This document shows, piece after piece, positions 35,296 to 44,046 of a stretch of 64,000 nt of DNA. The DNA is taken from the NCBI RefSeq assembly GCF_010646885.2, contig NZ_CP050700.1, positions 1,028,001 to 1,092,000 on the forward strand, written 5' to 3'. Made by a program: the position numbers and the translations under genes. The stretch is from Desulfopila sp. IMCC35008. GTDB lineage: Bacteria > Desulfobacterota > Desulfobulbia > Desulfobulbales > Desulfocapsaceae. The number at the start of each line of letters is the position of its first letter. Position 1 is the stretch's first letter. The notes below the pieces were generated by a model that did no database searches, was not told the origin of the DNA, and was given only the letters and a program-made list of their open reading frames with translations.

Positions 35296-36996
35296 TCAAA
35301 CCAGGAGCATTTCAGTATTTGCTTTACCGGCAGGTACCATGGGGTAGACGCCTTCCTCAGGTTCGATGATGAAATCCATGATAACCACGTTGTCAGTTTC
35401 CAGTGCCGTGCGAATAACGCCTTCCACCTCTTCCGGCTTTGTTGCCCGTAAACCAACAGCCCCGAACGCCTCTGCCAGGGCAACAAAATCCGGCACCACA
35501 TTCATCACGGTAGAGGAGTAGCGTTTGTCGTAAAACAATTCCTGCCACTGCCGAACCATACCCAGGTAGCCATTGTTGAGAATAGCAATTTTTACAGGTA
35601 GTCCTTCCTGCCTGGCAGTGGCCAGTTCCTGTATGTTCATCTGGATGGAGCCATCACCTGCAATATCTATTACTATTTTATCGGGAAAAGCCATTTGGGC
35701 ACCAATGGCAGCAGGCAGGCCGAACCCCATGGTACCGAGACCGCCTGAGGTTACAAAATGCCGTGGTTCATCAAACCGGTAAAACTGGGCAGCCCACATC
35801 TGGTTCTGGCCAACCTCGGTGGTGATAATTGCCTTTCCTTCGGTCAGCTGTTCCATTTTCTCTATGATGAACTGCGGTTTGATTGAGGTGCACTTATCCT
35901 TGTAGGTGAGCGGATGTTCCTTGGACCATTCAGAGATTTTATCACGCCAGGGTTTGTGTTTTGCAGCCTCTTTTTCAAGGTCGAAAGAATCGTCGCTGTC
36001 CAGCAGGTTATTCATGGCAGAAAGCGCTTTTTTGCAATCAGAGACAATGGGAACGTCTACTTTAACATTTTTACTGATCGAGGTCGGGTCAATATCGATG
36101 TGTATGATCCTTGCACCGGTTGCAAAATCGTCGAGTTTTCCGGTAACCCTGTCATCGAAACGAGCTCCGACGGCGATGAGCAGATCACACTCTGCTACGG
36201 CCATATTGGCTGCGTAGGTGCCGTGCATACCAAGCATCCCCATGGACAGGGGTTTGGTTCCCGGATAGGCCCCGAGACCCATCAAGGTCATGGTGACAGG
36301 GATTTGCAACTTATCCGCAAGTTGAGTCAATTCCTTGCTGCCATTTGAAAGGATAACACCTCCACCGACATACAGAACAGGTCTTTGGGCCTCGGCGATA
36401 AGCTTGCACGCCTTCTTGATTTGTCGTGGGTGTGGTTCATACGTCGGCTGATAGCTTTGCATCCGAATGTCTTTTTTTTCCGGATATTCAATCAGGCTGG
36501 CTACCAGATCTTTTGGTAAGTCGACGAGTACCGGGCCTGGACGGCCAGTCTTGGCTAAATAAAAAGCTTCCCGTATTACCGGTACAATTTCGTCCTTATC
36601 CCCGACGAGGTAATTATGCTTTGTGCAAGGGCGGGTTATACCTACCGTGTCAACCTCCTGAAAGGCATCGTTACCGATGAGGTGTTTGGGCACCTGTCCG
36701 GTTAGAACAACAAGTGGAATGGAATCCATATATGCCGTTGCAATGCCGGTGACACCATTGGTGGCACCAGGCCCGGAAGTAAGCACTGCGACTCCGACCT
36801 CTCCGGTTGTACGGCTGTAACCGTCAGCTGCGTGTACTGCCCCTTGTTCGTGACGTGATAAAACATTATGTATATCTGAGTCCATAAGGGCATCATATAA
36901 ATCGAGCACAGCCCCTCCCGGATAGCCGAATAACGTGGTCACTCCCTCTTCCTGGAGGCATTTGACGATTGCCTGGGCGCCGGTGATTTTTCCCAT
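35296..36996 (-). CDS. ilvB: Acetolactate synthase large (catalytic) subunit
   Basis: ThDP enzyme that makes acetolactate for valine and leucine, or acetohydroxybutyrate for isoleucine. The 566 residues show GYPGGAVLDLYDAL, the catalytic Glu50 in SRHEQGAVHAADGY, the FAD-domain GMLGMHGTYAAN and the ThDP motif from GDGSIQMNIQEL to NNGYLGMVRQWQ. It has a good promoter at 37080-37108 and heads ilvB-ilvN-psd. ilvC is not adjacent. Confidence 0.97.
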   Translation of the reverse strand: MGKITGAQAIVKCLQEEGVTTLFGYPGGAVLDLYDALMDSDIHNVLSRHEQGAVHAADGYSRTTGEVGVAVLTSGPGATNGVTGIATAYMDSIPLVVLTGQVPKHLIGNDAFQEVDTVGITRPCTKHNYLVGDKDEIVPVIREAFYLAKTGRPGPVLVDLPKDLVASLIEYPEKKDIRMQSYQPTYEPHPRQIKKACKLIAEAQRPVLYVGGGVILSNGSKELTQLADKLQIPVTMTLMGLGAYPGTKPLSMGMLGMHGTYAANMAVAECDLLIAVGARFDDRVTGKLDDFATGARIIHIDIDPTSISKNVKVDVPIVSDCKKALSAMNNLLDSDDSFDLEKEAAKHKPWRDKISEWSKEHPLTYKDKCTSIKPQFIIEKMEQLTEGKAIITTEVGQNQMWAAQFYRFDEPRHFVTSGGLGTMGFGLPAAIGAQMAFPDKIVIDIAGDGSIQMNIQELATARQEGLPVKIAILNNGYLGMVRQWQELFYDKRYSSTVMNVVPDFVALAEAFGAVGLRATKPEEVEGVIRTALETDNVVIMDFIIEPEEGVYPMVPAGKANTEMLLV

Positions 36997-37079
36997 TACT
37001 TCTTCCTCGTGTAGGATATTGTGTGGTTCCAGCCAGAGTTGCGGCGCGGAACCCCTTTGAAAGTCAGGTGAAACTGCGA

Positions 37080-37108
37080 AATATATAGTGCAGTGGGAAC
37101 GATGTCAA
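37080..37108 (-). promoter_or_regulatory. Sigma70-type promoter of ilvB
   Basis: On the minus strand TTGACA (37108-37103) and TATATT (37085-37080) are separated by exactly 17 bases, 6/6 and 5/6 to consensus. It lies 83 bases before the ilvB start. No leucine- or valine-rich leader or terminator was seen between promoter and gene. Confidence 0.75.
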
Positions 37109-37150
37109 CAAACAAGGCGGTTTCCTTTTCAACTGATGCGATTGCTAACG

Positions 37151-37334
37151 AGTTTCCATCCTAAAAATGCCCTTTTGGTCAATATCTTCGTTATGCTCAA
37201 AATTTCATCCTCCGGTAAGTGAGACACGAGACTCCGAGATATCAATCATGTGCCTGTAATAAAATTTTTCACATGCCTCGATCTGGACCAGCTAAGCGTA
37301 GACTCCGAAACACCTAGTTTTAGGATGGGAACTA
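37151..37334. repeat. Dispersed palindromic repeat, copy 2
   Basis: A long imperfect palindrome. The outer arms AGTTTCCATCCTAAAAAT (37151-37168) and AGTTTTAGGATGGGAACT (37317-37334) match at about 16 of 18 positions. An inner arm pair lies near 37193-37208 and 37259-37274. It has the same ordered blocks as copy 1: ATATCTTCGTTA, ATCCTC, TGCCTG, ATTTTTCAC and TGCCTCGATCTG. It sits in the 770-base spacer between divergent ilvB and leuA. Confidence 0.6.
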
Positions 37335-37453
37335 ACTATATTTTATCAGAAATTGCTGCACATACATTATTCATGCTTCTTAATAACAGCAATAAACTAA
37401 AGCCTTCTACTGCCTGGAATTGTTATTTTCAGGACATCCGGGTGAAAACACGC

Positions 37454-37481
37454 TTGACAATCCAGGGTTATGACGTTTAAT
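37454..37481 (+). promoter_or_regulatory. Sigma70-type promoter for the leu leader and leuA
   Basis: TTGACA (37454-37459) and TTTAAT (37476-37481) are 16 bases apart, 6/6 and 5/6 to consensus. The predicted transcript starts near 37488, about 104 bases before the leader peptide start codon. Confidence 0.6.
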
Positions 37482-37591
37482 GTATTGACGAAATGAGATA
37501 CTTGGTCCGGTGAAGAGACAAGCCCGGCAGATCGTAAAAGATATATATTAGTTGTATCCGAATTTATCGAAAAAAACAGCATTGAGTTAAT

Positions 37592-37666
37592 ATGATGATT
37601 CAACTCCTACTTTCCCTTCTACTTGCTCTACCGAGGTGCACTGCGGCCAGTGCAGGGGGGATGTAG
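37592..37666 (+). CDS. leuL: Leucine-rich leader peptide of the leuA attenuator
   Basis: A 24-codon ORF starting with two ATG codons. Seven of codons 5-13 are leucine (CTC CTA CTT - CTT CTA CTT - CTA), in a peptide whose other residues are mixed. It ends at TAG 37664-37666, 26 bases before a strong terminator hairpin and 100 bases before leuA. This is the classical layout of ribosome-mediated attenuation, in which ribosomes stall at Leu codons when charged leucyl-tRNA is scarce. The ribosome-binding site is weak (TTGAG). Confidence 0.75.
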   Translation: MMIQLLLSLLLALPRCTAASAGGM

Positions 37667-37728
37667 TACGATTTAATCACATATTCCCTTTGAGGCCGCG
37701 GTTGCAGAAACCGCGGCCTTTTTTTTTG
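37638..37728 (+). promoter_or_regulatory. Transcription attenuator of leuA (pause hairpin, antiterminator and terminator)
   Basis: A first hairpin GCACTG (37638-37643) with CAGTGC (37648-37653) overlaps the end of the leader ORF. The terminator has a perfect 11-bp stem AGGCCGCGGTT (37693-37703) with AACCGCGGCCT (37709-37719), followed by about nine T. The segment GCGGCC (37643-37648) can instead pair with GGCCGC (37694-37699) of the terminator arm, giving an antiterminator when a ribosome stalls on the upstream Leu codons. Confidence 0.8.
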
Positions 37729-37766
37729 CTAATTACAGGGAGTTCACATAACGGAGGAAAAACCCT

Positions 37767-39452
37767 ATGATTTCTGGAGCTGAAAAAAAATATCGATCAT
37801 ATCCCAAGGTTGGTTTAACAGATCGCACCTGGCCTGATAAAACTATCAACACCCCGCCTATCTGGTGCAGTGTTGATCTTCGTGATGGTAATCAGGCGCT
37901 TATTCAGCCGATGAGCCTTGAGAAAAAACTGGAAATGTTCCGACTGATAACCCAGATCGGTTTCAAAGAGATTGAGGTTGGTTTTCCCTCCGCGTCCCAG
38001 GTTGAATTTGATTTCACCCGTACGTTGATTGAAGACAAGATGATTCCGGATGGCGTGGTTATTCAGGTCCTTACCCAGGCCAGGGAACACTTGATTCGAA
38101 AGACGTATGAGTCAATCAGCGGTGCGAAAGAAGTCATTGTTCATATTTATAATTCTACTTCCACATTGCAGCGTAGAACCGTTTTCAATATGAGCAGGAA
38201 GGAAATTATCCAGTTAGCCGTAGATGGTGCCAAACTTCTTCGGGAAGAAGAAAAAAAGCACCCAGAGACCACGTTCAGGTATGAATATTCACCAGAGAGT
38301 TTTACCGGAACTGAGCTCGACTTCTCTCTTGAAATTTGTGAAGCGGTCATGGAGGTGATGGAGCCAACACCTGAAAACAGGATAATTATAAACCTGCCGG
38401 CTACTGTTGAACTCTCGTCACCGAATATCTACGCGGACCAGATCGAATGGTTCTGCAAAAATATGCAGGACAGGGACTCGGCGATAATCTCCCTCCATGC
38501 CCATAACGACCGTGGGTGCGGGGTGGCAGCTACCGAGTTGGCTTTGATGGCCGGTGGCGATCGAGTGGAAGGAACCCTGTTCGGTAATGGTGAACGGACA
38601 GGTAATGTAGATATTGTTACCCTGGCTCTCAATATGCTTACTCAGGGTGTGAATCCTGGACTTGATCTGAGTGATATTAACAGACTGGTTGATGTGTACG
38701 AGAGGGTGTGCCGTCTTCCTGTGCACCCGCGTCATCCCTATGCTGGTGAACTGGTGTATACTGCCTTCTCAGGTTCCCACCAGGATGCAATCAATAAGGG
38801 TATGAAGGCCTATGAAAAGGAAGGTGGTGGCTTATGGCAGGTGCCGTATCTTCCCATCGATCCAACGGATGTTGGCCGAACGTATGAATCGATCATTCGG
38901 ATAAACAGTCAGTCGGGTAAAGGTGGTGTTGCTTATGTTATGGATAAGGATTTTGGTTTCAAGATGCCAAAAGGAATGCATCCTGAGTTCGGGGCTGTTA
39001 TCCAGCAGGTTACTGACCGTGAAGGTCGGGAGTTGCAACATGCCGAGATCCTGAAAACGTTCGAGAAGCAATATCTTTTTGCTACTTCACCTTATGCTCT
39101 TAGAGGCTTTCATGTAGTAAAAAGGCATATCGATTTTGGAGAGACGCAATCCATGGCAGAAGTTGAGGCGGATATTGAGGTAAATGGCGTGGTAAAGAAA
39201 ATCAAATCCAACGGAAACGGACCTCTTGATGCCTTTTGTACTGCACTGAAAGCTGATATTACTGGTGACTTCAGACTGTGCAGCTATCACGAGCATGCCA
39301 TGAATGGTGGCTCCAGTGCCAGGGCGGCTGCCTATATAGAAATCGAGAAACCTGAAGGCACTAAAACCTGGGGAGTTGGGGTGGATACGGATATCATTAT
39401 TGCCTCTATTAAAGCGGTATTAAGTTGCCTTAACCGGAAAGAACAGGTGTAG
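37767..39452 (+). CDS. leuA: 2-isopropylmalate synthase
   Basis: First committed step of leucine synthesis, condensing acetyl-CoA with 2-oxoisovalerate. The 561 residues are of the long type, closer to the actinobacterial/fungal form than to E. coli LeuA. The metal and catalytic motif WCSVDLRDGNQALIQPM, SLHAHNDRGCGVAATELAL and GNGERTGNVDIVTLA are visible, and a C-terminal regulatory domain with SNGNGPLDAFCTAL follows. CGGAGG precedes the ATG. A leucine leader and terminator upstream indicate control by leucyl-tRNA. Confidence 0.96.
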   Translation: MISGAEKKYRSYPKVGLTDRTWPDKTINTPPIWCSVDLRDGNQALIQPMSLEKKLEMFRLITQIGFKEIEVGFPSASQVEFDFTRTLIEDKMIPDGVVIQVLTQAREHLIRKTYESISGAKEVIVHIYNSTSTLQRRTVFNMSRKEIIQLAVDGAKLLREEEKKHPETTFRYEYSPESFTGTELDFSLEICEAVMEVMEPTPENRIIINLPATVELSSPNIYADQIEWFCKNMQDRDSAIISLHAHNDRGCGVAATELALMAGGDRVEGTLFGNGERTGNVDIVTLALNMLTQGVNPGLDLSDINRLVDVYERVCRLPVHPRHPYAGELVYTAFSGSHQDAINKGMKAYEKEGGGLWQVPYLPIDPTDVGRTYESIIRINSQSGKGGVAYVMDKDFGFKMPKGMHPEFGAVIQQVTDREGRELQHAEILKTFEKQYLFATSPYALRGFHVVKRHIDFGETQSMAEVEADIEVNGVVKKIKSNGNGPLDAFCTALKADITGDFRLCSYHEHAMNGGSSARAAAYIEIEKPEGTKTWGVGVDTDIIIASIKAVLSCLNRKEQV

Positions 39453-39580
39453 GTATCCTTTTTTATTGCATCTGAAGGTCGGTTACTGACCTCCGGGTGA
39501 GGATGAATCTGGTGTTGTATGAATGGTGAGAAAAGATTTGGGTGACTTGTGAACGAGGGTGGCGGTGATCTTTACCCTGG

Positions 39581-39598
39581 GATAAATCACGATTTATC
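39581..39598. promoter_or_regulatory. Short palindrome upstream of gmd
   Basis: GATAAATC (39581-39588) and GATTTATC (39591-39598) form a perfect 8-bp inverted repeat with a 2-base centre, about 105 bases before gmd. It could be an operator or a weak hairpin after leuA; nothing else supports either reading. Confidence 0.3.
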
Positions 39599-39702
39599 AC
39601 AACTTGTCCTGATTCGTCTTGAGTCTCATGGAAAGAAGTAGTAAACTTTAATGTTTTTGTACCAGGATCACTCGTAAACAATACTACCATGAGACATATA
39701 TC

Positions 39703-40824
39703 ATGAATAAAAGAGCGTTAATAACCGGTGTGACCGGTCAGGATGGAGCTTATCTGGCTGAGTTCCTGCTTGAAAAAGGATATGAGGTACATGGTATCAA
39801 GAGACGTACCTCCCTCTTCAATACCGATCGTATCGATCACCTCTATCAGGATCCTCACATTGAAAACAGGAACTTTATCCTCCATCACGGAGATCTGACC
39901 GATTCTTCCAGCCTTATCAGGATCATGGAGAAGGTGCGACCTGATGAGGTGTACAACCTGGCAGCGCAATCCCATGTGGCGGTGTCTTTTGAAGAACCAG
40001 AATACACAGCCAATTCAGATGCTTTAGGGACATTGCGTTTGCTTGAGGCAATTCGGATGCTTGGTCTGGTGGAAAAAACAAAATTCTACCAGGCATCTAC
40101 GTCGGAACTGTATGGACTGGTGCAGGAGATGCCTCAGACTGAGAAAACCCCGTTTTATCCTCGCTCCCCTTATGCCGTTGCTAAACTCTATGCTTACTGG
40201 ATAGTGGTGAACTACCGGGAGGCCTATAATATATATGGTTGCAACGGTATTCTTTTCAACCATGAATCGCCCAAAAGGGGTGAAACATTTGTAACCCGAA
40301 AAATAACCAGAGCAGTAAGCCGTATTCTCCTGGGATTGCAGGAGTGTTTGTACCTGGGGAACATGGATGCAAAACGTGACTGGGGGCATGCCAAGGATTA
40401 TGTGGAGATGCAGTGGTTGATGTTGCAACAGGATAAGCCGGAGGATTATGTCATTGCCACTGGTGAACAACACTCCGTTCGTGACTTTGTCTCTATTGCA
40501 GCCGCAGAGTTGGGAATTGGGTTGCGCTGGGAGGGGGAAGGGATCAAAGAAACAGGTATCGTAGATACGGTTACCTCCGACTCCGGTGATGTTAAGGTGA
40601 GGCCCGGAGATACGATCGTGCGTGTGGACCCCAGATATTTTCGACCGACAGAGGTGGAAACCTTGCTGGGAGATCCCGCGAAAGCCAGGAACCAACTCGG
40701 CTGGACACCTCAAATATCTTTTAAACAACTGGTAGAGGAGATGGTGCAGACCGACCTGGAAGAGGCCAGGCGTGATGCTCTCTGTCAGCGGGAAGGTTTC
40801 CAGACGTTTGCCTATAATGAGTAG
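39703..40824 (+). CDS. gmd: GDP-mannose 4,6-dehydratase
   Basis: Makes GDP-4-keto-6-deoxymannose, the precursor of GDP-fucose for surface polysaccharide. The 373 residues are an extended short-chain dehydrogenase with [15 protein letters not shown] (NADP site) and catalytic residues Thr133, Glu135 (STSELYG), Tyr157 and Lys161 ([12 protein letters not shown]). The [16 protein letters not shown] motif is typical. fcl follows after 62 bases. Confidence 0.97.
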   Translation: MNKRALITGVTGQDGAYLAEFLLEKGYEVHGIKRRTSLFNTDRIDHLYQDPHIENRNFILHHGDLTDSSSLIRIMEKVRPDEVYNLAAQSHVAVSFEEPEYTANSDALGTLRLLEAIRMLGLVEKTKFYQASTSELYGLVQEMPQTEKTPFYPRSPYAVAKLYAYWIVVNYREAYNIYGCNGILFNHESPKRGETFVTRKITRAVSRILLGLQECLYLGNMDAKRDWGHAKDYVEMQWLMLQQDKPEDYVIATGEQHSVRDFVSIAAAELGIGLRWEGEGIKETGIVDTVTSDSGDVKVRPGDTIVRVDPRYFRPTEVETLLGDPAKARNQLGWTPQISFKQLVEEMVQTDLEEARRDALCQREGFQTFAYNE

Positions 40825-40886
40825 CCAGGTACTCTTGTCAGACTAACCGTTGGACAAATGATTATGAGAGTTGCGAAGGAGAGAGA

Positions 40887-41942
40887 ATGGGATTGATCCC
40901 TGGTCAGAGAGTGTATGTGGCCGGCCACCGGGGAATGGTGGGAGCGGCTATTGTCAGGAAACTTCAAGCAGAAGGGTTCAATGATATTGTTACCCGTACC
41001 CATCATGAACTGGATTTGACCAATCAGGCGGCGGTTAGTGATTTTTTTGCAACAGAAGCGATAGATAATGTAGTATTGGCGGCTGCCAAGGTGGGCGGTA
41101 TCCACGCCAATAACAGTTATCCGGCAGAGTTCATTTACCAGAATCTGATGATTCAGGCTAACGTTATCCATGGTGCTTACAAGAAGGGGATCAAAGACCT
41201 TCTTTTCCTTGGTAGTTCATGTATTTACCCGAAACTGTGTCCACAACCGATGGCAGAGGAATCGCTTCTTTCAGGTTATCTTGAACCAACCAATGAACCC
41301 TATGCTGTTGCCAAAATAGCCGGGATTAAGATGTGTGAATCATACAATCGGCAGTATGGGACGCGTTACCTGTCCGTTATGCCGACGAACCTTTATGGGC
41401 CGGGAGACAATTACCATCTGGAAAACAGCCATGTAATTCCCGCCATTATTCGTAAGTACCACCTTGCTAAACTCGCGTCGGAAAGGGACCTGGAATCAAT
41501 TCAGGACGATGAAAAGAAGTATGGGGCCATTCCGGCCGATATCAAAAAAGGTATTGGCCTGTCTGCAGACTCCACGTCCCTTTTACCTCAGCAGGAGCCA
41601 AAGGTGGTACTCTGGGGAAGTGGCAGAGCCTGTCGTGAATTCCTTCATGTTGACGATATGGCGGCGGCCTGTTTGCATGTCATGAAAAACTGGTCTCCTG
41701 CAGCAGATGCGCCTTCTTTTTTGAATGTGGGTACAGGGGTAGATGCCACTATCGGTGAGGTCGCCGAACAAATCCGCAGGATTGTCGGATTTACCGGGGA
41801 GACGGTATATGATGCGAGTAAACCGGACGGAACTCCCAGAAAGTTGCTTGATACCAGGCGGATTAACGACCAGGGCTGGCAGCCGTTCTTCAGTCTTGAT
41901 GCTGGCCTGAAAAATGCCTATGAATGGTATTTGCAGCATTAA
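40887..41942 (+). CDS. fcl: GDP-L-fucose synthase
   Basis: Epimerase-reductase that completes GDP-L-fucose after Gmd. The 351 residues contain [15 protein letters not shown], the [14 protein letters not shown] motif with Cys112, and Tyr139/Lys143 in [10 protein letters not shown]. There is a polar insertion of about 35 residues (around [15 protein letters not shown]) before the conserved [18 protein letters not shown]; similar insertions occur in some homologues. AAGGAGAGA precedes the ATG. Confidence 0.96.
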   Translation: MGLIPGQRVYVAGHRGMVGAAIVRKLQAEGFNDIVTRTHHELDLTNQAAVSDFFATEAIDNVVLAAAKVGGIHANNSYPAEFIYQNLMIQANVIHGAYKKGIKDLLFLGSSCIYPKLCPQPMAEESLLSGYLEPTNEPYAVAKIAGIKMCESYNRQYGTRYLSVMPTNLYGPGDNYHLENSHVIPAIIRKYHLAKLASERDLESIQDDEKKYGAIPADIKKGIGLSADSTSLLPQQEPKVVLWGSGRACREFLHVDDMAAACLHVMKNWSPAADAPSFLNVGTGVDATIGEVAEQIRRIVGFTGETVYDASKPDGTPRKLLDTRRINDQGWQPFFSLDAGLKNAYEWYLQH

Positions 41943-42003
41943 TAATCCCCACGCCTCATATAAAAAGGGATGAGTGACCTTATTTTGCCATTCTCAACCA
42001 GAT

Positions 42004-42618
42004 TCAAGGACTCATGTCCTTGTCCTGAAGCCTGTATGAGTTACAGGCCCTAGATATCTTTCTATTGTGTGCTCCCAGAGACCAGCAGAGACTTGCAAGC
42101 TCTTCTTTTGTCTCTTCCTCCAGCTCCAGCTGCTGTGCCTGTTCAATGAGTGAGCCGATTGCTGCTGAACTGTTGGCAACTGTGCGCAAAGTTAGGGACA
42201 GCTGGTAATTGAACTCGTTTATCTTGTTTGCCAGTTCTTGTCCCTCATCTTTCTCCCGTAAATGGATGGTGTAGTTCAGGTAACCCTGATGCATTAGCTC
42301 GAGTGTTCGTTCAAACCTGTAAAGGGGGCCGGCAACCCGGTGTGACAGCAATGTTGCAAGGAGAAGAACCGCAAGAATTGCAATGCTGATGATCAACCAG
42401 TTTTGAATAACTATATTTTTTAAGAGTTCTGCCGGTGTCTGGCTGAGCTGGATGTTGTTCTCGGTATAGCTGACGGTGAGCACATCAGAGAAAAAAGCGC
42501 TGAAAATACCGATGAACAGAAGGCAACCACCAAGAACAAAAAGAAGTGAAATTGCCAGCAGTCGTCCCTGATACCTCTTATTGATAAATAATTTTCTGCG
42601 TTTGTGCTCTTGTCCCAT
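42004..42618 (-). CDS. Two-TM HAMP-like domain protein
   Basis: The 204 residues have a basic N-terminus, TM segments near 19-41 and 73-93 with a periplasmic loop of about 30 residues, then a HAMP-like region (HRVAGPLYRFERTLELMHQG, about 94-140) and a helical tail (QQLELEEETKEELASL). There is no kinase, cyclase or methyl-accepting domain, so it looks like a stand-alone sensor or adaptor. Similar short HAMP proteins are common in Deltaproteobacteria; function is unknown. It converges on fcl. Confidence 0.7.
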   Translation of the reverse strand: MGQEHKRRKLFINKRYQGRLLAISLLFVLGGCLLFIGIFSAFFSDVLTVSYTENNIQLSQTPAELLKNIVIQNWLIISIAILAVLLLATLLSHRVAGPLYRFERTLELMHQGYLNYTIHLREKDEGQELANKINEFNYQLSLTLRTVANSSAAIGSLIEQAQQLELEEETKEELASLCWSLGAHNRKISRACNSYRLQDKDMSP

Positions 42619-42753
42619 GTTTATCCCGCCCCTGAATGATTGATGTCAGCGTCAAAAGCCTATCGCGAAACAGGATGAAAAAGCAACATTAATTGTATGT
42701 ATGTCTTTCTTCGCTGACAAATGGGATTTCTGTTGGGATAAATACAGGCAGCA

Positions 42754-43596
42754 TCAATATAGAAACAGATAGGTTGCTACTCCAATAACAGCAAGCCAGA
42801 TATTGGTTATATTGGAAACGGTGATATTAAGGACTGCTGCAAGGTGTTTCCTGCGGGCAAGCAGCCCAAGGCAGGACTTGAATTCCGGCCAGCTGGTGAG
42901 AGTTGCAAGTACGATAAAGCCGATTACCCCTTTGGGAGCATGGGAGCTATCGGCGGCAAAGGTGATAACACCGTCCAGGAAATAACCGGCTACAGTCAGG
43001 ATTATAATAGATGGAAACAACCATACCCTGGGGTTGACACTGTAGTCCTCAACTGAATCAGTTTCCAGTTCCTCTGGTCGCAGGAGAAAGAGGGTGATGC
43101 TGAGTGCTGTGGCACCGAGAACCCAGTAAAGATAATGTTGCGGATCAAGAAGGAAAAACAGTCCGGCAAAGAATGCGGTACTGAGTATTGTGGGAACAGT
43201 GTAGCGACTCCTGGTTCTGATAGTCTTATAAACCTGACCGCAGACAATAGTTGCTACCAGCAGCAGGACGGGATTCATGAAGTTTGATCCAAGGGGGGTG
43301 GATGCGGCAAAAATAATATCTCCTGCGATGAGTCCTACCAGCAGGCAGATTGCTTCAGGTCCATTGGTGATAAACCCGGTGATTGTGCCGATGCCTTTTG
43401 TCTTTTTCAGACATTCGATAATGATTTCAATGGCCATGCCGATAAGGACCATCTCCATTATTATTCCTGCTGCCCCGATAAAAGAAAGCTGGAGGTTGCC
43501 ACCAAAAAACAGGGCGCTGCCACAGAAAAAGAGGATCACCAGAATCCAGACAAGGAGGTCAAGGCGGCCGATTGAGTCTATTAGTATCTGTTTCAC
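42754..43596 (-). CDS. Membrane protein of the Ca2+/cation antiporter (CaCA) superfamily
   Basis: The 280 residues have about nine or ten membrane segments in two halves. Each half carries an alpha-repeat-like motif: ITGFITNGPEAICLLVGLIAG followed by ASTPLGSNFMNP, and VLATLTSWPEFKSCLGLL followed by NITVSNITNIW. These match the GxxxPE...GSNxxN pattern of Na+/Ca2+ exchangers. The protein is shorter than most family members, and the transported ion is unknown. It overlaps the thioredoxin-like gene upstream by four bases. Confidence 0.8.
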   Translation of the reverse strand: MKQILIDSIGRLDLLVWILVILFFCGSALFFGGNLQLSFIGAAGIIMEMVLIGMAIEIIIECLKKTKGIGTITGFITNGPEAICLLVGLIAGDIIFAASTPLGSNFMNPVLLLVATIVCGQVYKTIRTRSRYTVPTILSTAFFAGLFFLLDPQHYLYWVLGATALSITLFLLRPEELETDSVEDYSVNPRVWLFPSIIILTVAGYFLDGVITFAADSSHAPKGVIGFIVLATLTSWPEFKSCLGLLARRKHLAAVLNITVSNITNIWLAVIGVATYLFLY

Positions 43597-43865
43597 GATT
43601 TATTATTGTCGGAGGACGGTTGTTTGGTTTGAGCAAGAAAATCCGATATGTTTTGCCGGGTGAGATATAGTCCGCTCAGTTTTCTGTTACCTGCCGTAAT
43701 GGCCGGGATCATCCGTATGCCGTCCTGCCAGCTGCGGAGCGGGTTATTCAGGATGTCCACAATCTCCAGCTCGTGGTCGCTATATTCGTTAAGCAGCTCG
43801 GACAGGTGGTGACCGGCACGACGACAGCGTGGACAAAGACTTGATTTATAAAAAATTATTTGCAC
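43593..43865 (-). CDS. Glutaredoxin/thioredoxin-like small protein with CPRC motif
   Basis: The 90 residues begin MQIIFYKSSLCPRC, with a redox-type CxxC (C11 and C14) after the first strand, then a helix, VDILNNPL and the cis-proline-like RMIPAI. This is a glutaredoxin-fold layout. The stop overlaps the CaCA antiporter start by four bases, so they are translationally coupled; a functional link is not obvious. Confidence 0.75.
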   Translation of the reverse strand: MQIIFYKSSLCPRCRRAGHHLSELLNEYSDHELEIVDILNNPLRSWQDGIRMIPAITAGNRKLSGLYLTRQNISDFLAQTKQPSSDNNKS

Positions 43866-44046
43866 GATTTATCCTATTTCTCTCAAGAGTGTCGCTGCAA
43901 AATAAACCATCGCCATGTCGACTTCAACCGTGGAGTCATTTTTCTTCGATTATGGGAAGGAGAGAATTGATCTGTTAACCTCCTTAATGCTACAGTAAGA
44001 AACATATATCACAGTTTATCAGATGTCTATCCAGGAGGCATGTATA

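Noticed and set aside
37250..37480. 76-residue plus-strand ORF in the ilvB-leuA spacer
   Set aside because: It starts inside the dispersed repeat and runs through the leuA promoter; no ribosome-binding site and no motif.
40024..40728. 234-residue minus-strand ORF opposite gmd
   Set aside because: It shadows a gene with all catalytic residues; composition is that of an antisense frame.
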